A stretch of 11,961 bases of DNA from Cellvibrio sp. (lineage in GTDB: Bacteria; Pseudomonadota; Gammaproteobacteria; Pseudomonadales; Cellvibrionaceae): contig JAJQJO010000077.1 in assembly GCA_021323495.1 (NCBI GenBank), forward strand, positions 1 to 11,961, given 5' to 3'. Both the position numbers and the translations under genes were made by a program. The first letter of the stretch is position 1. Every line of letters starts with the position of its first letter. The notes under the pieces were generated by a model. It was given only the letters and a program-made list of their open reading frames with translations, did not search any database and was not told where the DNA came from. Below are positions 7,213-11,961 of this stretch, piece after piece.

Positions 7213-7423
7213 TCTATTTTTGTCATTGTTCCAGGTGCCTGCACCACTACTACGAACCGTACAGCAATGACCACTCTGAATATTTTCCTTTCGATACTTC
7301 TGGACCCGGGCTACCAACAGGAATCTCCTAGGGTAAAAAACACTGCTTTGCGCAGACAGAAAGTATCGGCTCTGGCATTTAACCACCAGCAATCACCCCG
7401 GCCATCACCAAAAGGTATCTGAC

Positions 7424-8365
7424 GTGACTGACTTAATGGTCTTTACCGGCAACGCAAACCCGGATCTCGCTAAAAAAATTGTGGACCATCTGGGCATGCC
7501 GCTCGGCAATGTTTCTGTCTCGCAATTTTCCGATGGCGAAATTGCTGTCGAGCTGCATGATAACGTGCGTGGCCGCGACGTGTTTGTAGTGCAGTCAACC
7601 TGCGCACCTACAAATGACAACCTGATGGAATTGATCGTGATGGTGGACGCCTTGCGTCGCGCCTCCGCTGGCCGTATCACCGCCGTAGTGCCCTACTTCG
7701 GTTACGCCCGCCAGGATCGCCGTGTACGCTCGGCACGCGTACCTATCACTGCCAAAGTAGTGGCGGACATGATGGTCGGTGTAGGTGTTGACCGCGTACT
7801 CACCGTTGACCTCCACGCCGAGCAAATCCAGGGCTTCTTTGATGTCCCCGTTGATAACGTCTACGGCTCGCCAGTACTGCTGGAAGATATAGAAGCGCAA
7901 AAATTTGAAGACTTGATTGTAGTATCGCCCGATATTGGCGGCGTAGTGCGCGCCCGTGCGGTAGCCAAACAATTGGGCATAGACCTGGCGATTATTGATA
8001 AGCGCCGTCCGCGCGCCAACGTTGCGGAAGTGATGCATATTATCGGTGAGATTGAAGGCCGCACCTGCCTGCTGGTAGATGACATCATCGATACTGCCGG
8101 TACCCTGTGCAGCGCCGCCAAAGCCTTGAAAGCACAAGGTGCCAAGAAAGTGGTCGCCTACTGTACCCACCCGGTCCTTTCAGGCAAGGCGATTGATAAC
8201 CTGAATAATTCCGAGCTGGATCAATTGGTGGTCGCCGACTCGATCCCGCTCAGCCAGGCCGCCAAAGAGTGCCCGCGTATCCGCAGCCTGACGCTGTCGA
8301 AAATGCTCGCCGAAGCCATGCGCCGCCTGAGCAATGAAGAATCCCTGAGCGCAATGTTCCGCTAG
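7424..8365 (+). CDS. prs: Ribose-phosphate pyrophosphokinase (PRPP synthase)
   Basis: Prs makes phosphoribosyl pyrophosphate from ribose-5-phosphate and ATP, feeding purine, pyrimidine, NAD, histidine and tryptophan synthesis. The 313-residue protein is nearly full family length (E. coli 315). It has the flexible loop YFGYARQDRRVRSARVPITAK-type segment around residues 91-111, the catalytic histidine H131 in VDLHAEQIQGFF, and the ribose-5-phosphate loop VDDIIDTAGT (about 218-227). A GTG start at 7424 gives MTDLMVFTGNANPDLA, which lines up with the E. coli N-terminus, and AAAAGG lies 8-13 bases before it; an in-frame ATG at 7436 would drop four residues. It follows a 211-base leader after tRNA-Gln, in which I see no convincing promoter or purine-repressor box. 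Confidence 0.97.
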   Translation: MTDLMVFTGNANPDLAKKIVDHLGMPLGNVSVSQFSDGEIAVELHDNVRGRDVFVVQSTCAPTNDNLMELIVMVDALRRASAGRITAVVPYFGYARQDRRVRSARVPITAKVVADMMVGVGVDRVLTVDLHAEQIQGFFDVPVDNVYGSPVLLEDIEAQKFEDLIVVSPDIGGVVRARAVAKQLGIDLAIIDKRRPRANVAEVMHIIGEIEGRTCLLVDDIIDTAGTLCSAAKALKAQGAKKVVAYCTHPVLSGKAIDNLNNSELDQLVVADSIPLSQAAKECPRIRSLTLSKMLAEAMRRLSNEESLSAMFR

Positions 8366-8446
8366 AAACCTTCATCGGTTTCGCCAAGCGAAATATAGCC
8401 TCTGGTAAACCACCGCAGCACATTCCGTACTGCGGTTACTGAAACC
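8365..8446 (+). other. Hairpin-rich spacer between prs and rplY
   Basis: The 128-base gap holds three possible hairpins and no thymine tail. GAAACC (8365-8370) pairs with GGTTTC (8377-8382). TTTCGC (8379-8384) pairs with GCGAAA (8388-8393) and shares bases with the first, so the two exclude each other. ACCGCAG (8412-8418) pairs with CTGCGGT (8430-8436) around an 11-base loop. They could affect mRNA stability or rplY expression, but that is inference. The rplY Shine-Dalgarno GAGGA at 8482-8486 is outside these stems. Confidence 0.35.
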
Positions 8447-8493
8447 CATCAGGTTCTGGTCGCGGATCTGAATGGAAAATTGAGGACGATAAA

Positions 8494-9108
8494 ATGTCTG
8501 AAGACTTTAAATTAGATGCAACAGCCCGTAACGACTTGGGGAAAGGTGCGAGCCGCCGCCTGCGTCGTTTGGCCCATCAGGTTCCTGCTGTAATTTACGG
8601 CGGTACTGTAGCTCCTACCAGCGTTTCTGTTTCTCACAATGAGCTAATGAAACACCTGGAGCATGAAGCGTTCTACTCTCACATCATCAGCTTGAATGTT
8701 GACGGTACCGCCCAGGATGTAATCCTGAAAGATGTACAACGTCACCCATCCAAGCCAGTGGTATTGCACCTGGACTTCTTGCGTGTTGACAAGTCAACCA
8801 AGGTACACACTCACGTACCTCTGCACTTCATCAATGAAGCAACGTCCAAAGGCGTGAAAATCCAGGGCGGTAAAGTAGTTCACAACCTGACCCAACTGGA
8901 CATCATCTGCTTGCCGCACTCATTACCAGAGTTCATCGAAGTAGATCTGGCTGACGCAGAAGTGGGCACTATTATCCACATTTCTGACCTGAAATTGCCT
9001 GGCGGTGTTGTATCTGCTGACCTGCAAAAAGGTGCAGACCACAACCTGGCAGTAGCCACCGTTGTTAAGCCGAAAGGCGGTGCAGAAAGCGAAGGCGAAG
9101 AAGCTTAA
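8494..9108 (+). CDS. rplY: 50S ribosomal protein L25, long Ctc/TL5 form
   Basis: L25 binds 5S rRNA in the central protuberance of the large ribosomal subunit. The 204-residue product is the two-domain (Ctc/TL5) form: an N-terminal L25 domain (LDATARNDLGKGASRRLRRLAHQVPAVIYGG, then DVQRHPSKPVVLHLDFLRVD, about residues 1-95) and a C-terminal beta domain (about 96-185, GVKIQGGKVVHNL to ISDLKLPGGV), followed by a short acidic tail (ESEGEEA). E. coli has only the short domain, so this resembles the Pseudomonas version. The start is backed by GAGGA seven bases upstream. A strong terminator follows directly. Confidence 0.96.
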   Translation: MSEDFKLDATARNDLGKGASRRLRRLAHQVPAVIYGGTVAPTSVSVSHNELMKHLEHEAFYSHIISLNVDGTAQDVILKDVQRHPSKPVVLHLDFLRVDKSTKVHTHVPLHFINEATSKGVKIQGGKVVHNLTQLDIICLPHSLPEFIEVDLADAEVGTIIHISDLKLPGGVVSADLQKGADHNLAVATVVKPKGGAESEGEEA

Positions 9109-9123
9109 TTTCTTCCCGGAAGC

Positions 9124-9162
9124 AAAAAAGGGGCGGGATCTTCGGATCCTGCCCCTTTTTTT
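9124..9162 (+). terminator. Rho-independent terminator after rplY
   Basis: An 11-base-pair GC-rich stem, GGGGCGGGATC (9130-9140) against GATCCTGCCCC (9145-9155) with one G-U pair, is closed by a TTCG tetraloop. A run of A precedes it and seven T follow it. The A run before the stem makes it a possible terminator in both directions. It ends the prs-rplY unit 15 bases after the rplY stop. Confidence 0.93.
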
Positions 9163-9227
9163 ATGGCGATGATCAGGGGACAATGCGCGCCGCAACTGCA
9201 TCGCCAACCTATGCATGAGACGACCTG

Positions 9228-9821
9228 ATGGCACAACATGAAATACAGCTGATCGTTGGACTGGGCAATCCCGGCAGTGAATACGAGCGTACCCGCCACA
9301 ATGCCGGTGCCGACTTTGTCGAGCAATTCACTCGCTCACTGGGCGCAACATTGGTTCCCGATAACAAATACTTCGGCCTCACTGCGCGCGTTAACTATCA
9401 AGGCCGCGATTTGCGCTTGCTGATCCCAACCACCTATATGAACCGCAGCGGGCAGTCAGTCGGCGCCCTGGCCAATTTTTTCAAGATCGAACCCGGCGCA
9501 ATTTTGGTTGCTCATGATGAGCTGGATCTGGCTCCCGGTATCGCCCGCTTTAAGCAGGGCGGCGGCCATGGCGGCCACAACGGCCTGCGCGATATTATCG
9601 CCGCGCTCGGCAACAACCCCAATTTTCCACGCTTGCGCCTGGGTATTGGCCATCCGGGTGCAGCGCCAATGGTGGCCAACTTTGTATTGAAGCGCGCCCC
9701 AACCAGCGAGCAGGAACTGATTGATGAGGCAATCGGCCGCGCCATCAAATGTATACCTGATGCTCTTAAAGGTGACTGGAACACGGCGATGAAAAATCTG
9801 CACACGGATCCAAAGAAATAA
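9228..9821 (+). CDS. pth: Peptidyl-tRNA hydrolase
   Basis: Pth cleaves the ester bond of peptidyl-tRNAs that drop off the ribosome, recycling tRNA; it is usually essential. The 197-residue protein carries the family residues: N14 in VGLGNPGSEYE, catalytic H24 in RTRHNAG, N72 in TTYMNRSG, D97 in AHDELDLAPG and N118 in GGGHGGHNGLRDI. It lies 65 bases after the rplY terminator, so it needs its own promoter or readthrough; I could not identify a good promoter in that short gap. The start ATG has a GAGA-type ribosome site a few bases upstream and gives the normal N-terminus. Confidence 0.97.
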   Translation: MAQHEIQLIVGLGNPGSEYERTRHNAGADFVEQFTRSLGATLVPDNKYFGLTARVNYQGRDLRLLIPTTYMNRSGQSVGALANFFKIEPGAILVAHDELDLAPGIARFKQGGGHGGHNGLRDIIAALGNNPNFPRLRLGIGHPGAAPMVANFVLKRAPTSEQELIDEAIGRAIKCIPDALKGDWNTAMKNLHTDPKK

Positions 9822-9860
9822 GTGTGCGTTCCGGCTTTAGGACGGGCGACGCACCCCCTG

Positions 9861-9885
9861 TCGATATTTGAGACTATCGATTTTT
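9861..9885 (+). terminator. Possible weak terminator after pth
   Basis: TCGATA (9861-9866) pairs with TATCGA (9875-9880) around an eight-base loop, followed by five T. The stem is short and AT-rich, so termination would be weak. It lies between the pth stop and the ychF promoter. Confidence 0.3.
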
Positions 9886-9932
9886 AATTAGCGCCGTTAG
9901 CCCCGAACTTCGTTTAATCAACGCCCAGCATG

Positions 9933-9938
9933 TATAAT
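9933..9938 (+). promoter_or_regulatory. -10 box of the ychF promoter
   Basis: A perfect TATAAT stands about 56 bases before the ychF ATG. The -35 region is poor: TTCGTT lies 18 bases upstream. It is the best -10 match noticed in the intergenic regions and fits an independent transcript for ychF. Confidence 0.55.
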
Positions 9939-9994
9939 CGCGCCCTCTCGATTTTCACTCCTTAATTTTTTACTTTCATTAGCGGAATAGCACC

Positions 9995-11086
9995 ATGGGT
10001 TTTAACTGCGGCATCGTCGGCCTGCCCAACGTCGGCAAATCAACACTGTTCAACGCCCTGACCAACGCGGGCATCAGCGCCGAAAACTTTCCCTTTTGCA
10101 CCATTGAACCTAATGCAGGTATCGTGACCGTGCCCGACCCACGCCAGGACAAGCTGGCCGAAATCGTTAAACCCGAGCGTGTTGTCGCTACCACCATGGA
10201 ATTTATCGATATCGCCGGTATCGTTGCAGGTGCTTCCAAAGGCGAAGGCCTGGGCAATAAATTCCTCGCCAATATCCGCGAGACCGACGCAATTGCCCAT
10301 GTTGTGCGCTGCTTTGATGACGATAACGTGATCCATGTGGCTAATGGTGTAAACCCGGCGGCCGATATTGAAGTAATCAATACCGAACTCGCGCTCGCCG
10401 ATCTGGAAGCGGTAGACAAAGCCATCAACCGTTACGCCAAATCCGCCAAAGGCGGCGACAAGCACGCCATGGCAATCAAAGCCCTGCTGGAAAAAGTACA
10501 GCCGCACCTGAATGAAGCAAAGCCGCTGCGTTCATTCCCGCTCGACAAAGAAGAAGTGGCCATGCTGAAGGAGATCAATCTGCTCACGCTCAAGCCCACC
10601 ATGTATATCGCCAACGTGGCGGAAGACGGCTTTGAAAACAATCCGCACCTGGACGTAGTGCGTAAAATCGCCGAAGAAGAAAAGTCCATTGTGGTACCAA
10701 TTTGCAACAAGCTCGAAGCCGACATCGCTGAACTTGAAGGCGATGACAAAAAAGAATTCCTCGATGAAATGGGCATGGAAGAACCCGGCCTTAACCGCGT
10801 GATTCGCGCCGGCTACCAACTGCTCGGCTTGCAAACCTATTTCACCGCCGGCGTAAAAGAAGTGCGCGCTTGGACTATCCCGGTCGGTGCTACTGCACCG
10901 CAAGCCGCCGGTGTTATCCACACCGATTTTGAAAAAGGCTTTATCCGCGCCGAAACCATTTCTTATGACGACTTTGTGCAATACAAAGGCGAGCAAGGTG
11001 CAAAAAACGCAGGGAAATCACGCAAAGAAGGGAAAGAATACATTGTGAAAGATGGTGATGTGCTGCACTTCTTGTTTAACGTGTAG
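9995..11086 (+). CDS. ychF: Ribosome-binding ATPase YchF (OLA1 family)
   Basis: YchF is a conserved Obg-related P-loop NTPase that prefers ATP, binds ribosomes and is linked to translation and oxidative stress responses. The 363-residue product has the P-loop GLPNVGKST (9-17), the G3 motif DIAG (72-75), and in place of the GTP-specific NKxD a NVAE motif (207-210), the feature tied to ATP use. A coiled-coil region lies between the G-domain halves (about 130-195). The C-terminal TGS domain (about 280-363, YFTAGVKEVRAWTIPVG to KDGDVLHFLFNV) completes it. pth followed by ychF is a conserved gammaproteobacterial pair. It has its own likely promoter and a strong terminator. Confidence 0.97.
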   Translation: MGFNCGIVGLPNVGKSTLFNALTNAGISAENFPFCTIEPNAGIVTVPDPRQDKLAEIVKPERVVATTMEFIDIAGIVAGASKGEGLGNKFLANIRETDAIAHVVRCFDDDNVIHVANGVNPAADIEVINTELALADLEAVDKAINRYAKSAKGGDKHAMAIKALLEKVQPHLNEAKPLRSFPLDKEEVAMLKEINLLTLKPTMYIANVAEDGFENNPHLDVVRKIAEEEKSIVVPICNKLEADIAELEGDDKKEFLDEMGMEEPGLNRVIRAGYQLLGLQTYFTAGVKEVRAWTIPVGATAPQAAGVIHTDFEKGFIRAETISYDDFVQYKGEQGAKNAGKSRKEGKEYIVKDGDVLHFLFNV

Positions 11087-11143
11087 GGTAAACATTCTTT
11101 TCACCAAACGCCCGGGATTGTAAAAAGTCATCGGGATTTAATT

Positions 11144-11175
11144 AAGCCGCTTTTTTAAGCGGCTTTTTTATTTTT
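11144..11175 (+). terminator. Rho-independent terminator after ychF
   Basis: AAGCCGCTT (11144-11152) pairs exactly with AAGCGGCTT (11157-11165) around a TTTT loop and is followed by TTTTATTTTT. It lies between two convergent genes. On the minus strand the stem is followed by AATTAAAT rather than a T run, so it should act mainly on ychF. Confidence 0.9.
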
Positions 11176-11242
11176 GCAGAGTTCAAACCTACGGATGCTG
11201 TTATTTTGGCTGCCTGTATAGATACAGTGCCATCATAGAGCA

Positions 11243-11961
11243 TCAGGATGTAATCCCCGGTTTGGCCCGACGCTGGATATTATGTGCAATTCCACATCCC
11301 TGGCACTGAGCGGGTATTATATTTTCCTTCAGACTTTTAGACAGACCTGCTCGCCGCCCAAGTATTTCTGCCAGATTATCGGCAAGCGGTGCATAGTTAT
11401 TTTTTCTTGCGTCTTTCATAAAAAAACAGCTTGTGGCAATGCCCTCAGCCGAAATGTAAAGACCGTTCTCTAACCATGCGCACACATTTTGTTGCGGCGA
11501 AACACTGGTAAATAAATCAGTGTAAAAGTTTTTATGGGATTGATATGTTTTTAGGGCGTACTTCAACGTGTCGTCAGTCGCGATAAGCTTGTTCAACGCT
11601 ATCCTGTCATCCCCATTGGGGATAGATTGCCTCATATCCCTGGAATAAAACTGTGTATAACAATCCATCGATTGCAAAGGTTGGATACTGATGCCGCCAT
11701 CCATATGCAGTTGCTTATAGAGATCGCCGATTGCATTGATCTGCTGCACTGTCTGTTTTAATACAGTGACTGCAAAGCCCACTTTTAGCGTACTTTTTAG
11801 CGCAATTTTCCTTTCTACAAGATTAGTGATACCGCTTATGACCCTGGGTAACTTTCCACCTCTTATCAGCTGAAACTCAGCCTCGTCTGTCGACTCAATC
11901 GAGATTAAAATGGTGTGGATATTGGCAGCAATAATCCTGTCAATATTCTCCGCTGTAAAAA
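11243..11961 (-). CDS. Radical SAM protein with four-cysteine twitch/SPASM-like C-terminal domain, partial
   Basis: The last 238 residues of a protein whose start lies beyond the right edge. The frame is open to the edge; the GTG at 11782 is internal. The visible part begins within the radical SAM barrel: FTAENIDRIIAANIHTILISIEST, then EFQLIRGGKLPRVISGI, then LKVGFAVTVLKQT and DGGISIQPLQSMD, the usual later strands of the fold. The C-terminal domain has four cysteines at partial-protein positions 160, 178, 219 and 222. They fit C-x12-G-x4-C followed by CxxC, the ligand pattern for one auxiliary iron-sulfur cluster. The full SPASM set would need more cysteines after CxxC, but the protein ends 16 residues later. 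The CxxxCxxC SAM-cluster motif would be upstream, unseen. The substrate is unknown; peptide maturation and other modifications are both possible. It is convergent with ychF and outside the usual synteny block. Confidence 0.8.
   Translation of the reverse strand, partial: FTAENIDRIIAANIHTILISIESTDEAEFQLIRGGKLPRVISGITNLVERKIALKSTLKVGFAVTVLKQTVQQINAIGDLYKQLHMDGGISIQPLQSMDCYTQFYSRDMRQSIPNGDDRIALNKLIATDDTLKYALKTYQSHKNFYTDLFTSVSPQQNVCAWLENGLYISAEGIATSCFFMKDARKNNYAPLADNLAEILGRRAGLSKSLKENIIPAQCQGCGIAHNIQRRAKPGITS

Noticed and set aside
7213..7423. Leader between tRNA-Gln and prs as a purine-regulated region
   Set aside because: I found no convincing PurR-type operator, riboswitch or promoter; the GGTGC/GCACC inverted repeat at 7234-7245 has a two-base gap, too short for a hairpin loop.
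7595..8170. 191-codon open frame opposite prs
   Set aside because: prs is certain on the plus strand over the whole stretch; the antisense product is unlike any protein I recognise.
11186..11200. CCTACG stretch resembling the foot of the repeat at 562-693
   Set aside because: Only about six bases match; no palindrome follows, so it is not another copy.
11208..11230. CTGTAT-AG-ATACAG inverted repeat between the convergent genes
   Set aside because: Short and AT-rich with no T tail on either strand; likely chance.
11282..11473. Plus-strand 63-codon cysteine-containing open frame, at first sight a possible precursor peptide for the radical SAM protein
   Set aside because: It lies antisense inside the cysteine-rich C-terminal domain of the radical SAM gene itself, which explains its composition.

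Overview
The window looks like the chromosome of a gammaproteobacterium of the Pseudomonas/Cellvibrio type. Base composition is mixed (around 50% GC by eye). The gene order, with hemA-prfA-prmC on one strand divergent from a TPR lipoprotein-lolB-ispE-tRNA-Gln-prs-rplY-pth-ychF on the other, is the order I know from Pseudomonas. Cellvibrio is my best guess for the genus, but this is an inference from synteny and composition, not a proof.

Left part (1-3116, minus strand): hemA (tetrapyrrole synthesis) overlaps prfA (release factor 1) by one base. It is followed by prmC, the methyltransferase that modifies the GGQ loop of RF1. prmC is cut by the left window edge. Between prfA and prmC lies a near-perfect inverted repeat of about 132 bp (562-693). 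Each arm starts with GTAG and can fold on its own, like a REP doublet (BIME). The prmC reading frame has no ordinary start codon downstream of this element, while an ATG at the expected place lies just before it. The element appears to have landed in the first codons of prmC.

Middle (3117-7212, plus strand): a small DEDDh exonuclease stands between hemA and the TPR gene, where Pseudomonas has no gene. Then comes a tightly coupled run: a TPR lipoprotein, lolB (4-base overlap) and ispE (8-base overlap), followed 11 bases later by tRNA-Gln(UUG).

Right part (7213-11176, plus strand): prs, rplY with a strong terminator, pth, and ychF with its own promoter and terminator. These supply PRPP, ribosomal protein L25, peptidyl-tRNA recycling and a ribosome-associated ATPase. 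The window is therefore dominated by translation and envelope housekeeping genes.

End (11243-11961, minus strand): the C-terminal part of a radical SAM protein with a four-cysteine twitch/SPASM-like domain. It is convergent with ychF and is the only clearly accessory gene. Its N-terminal cluster motif and any partner genes lie outside the window. I found no CRISPR array, insertion sequence with a transposase, or complete new system.
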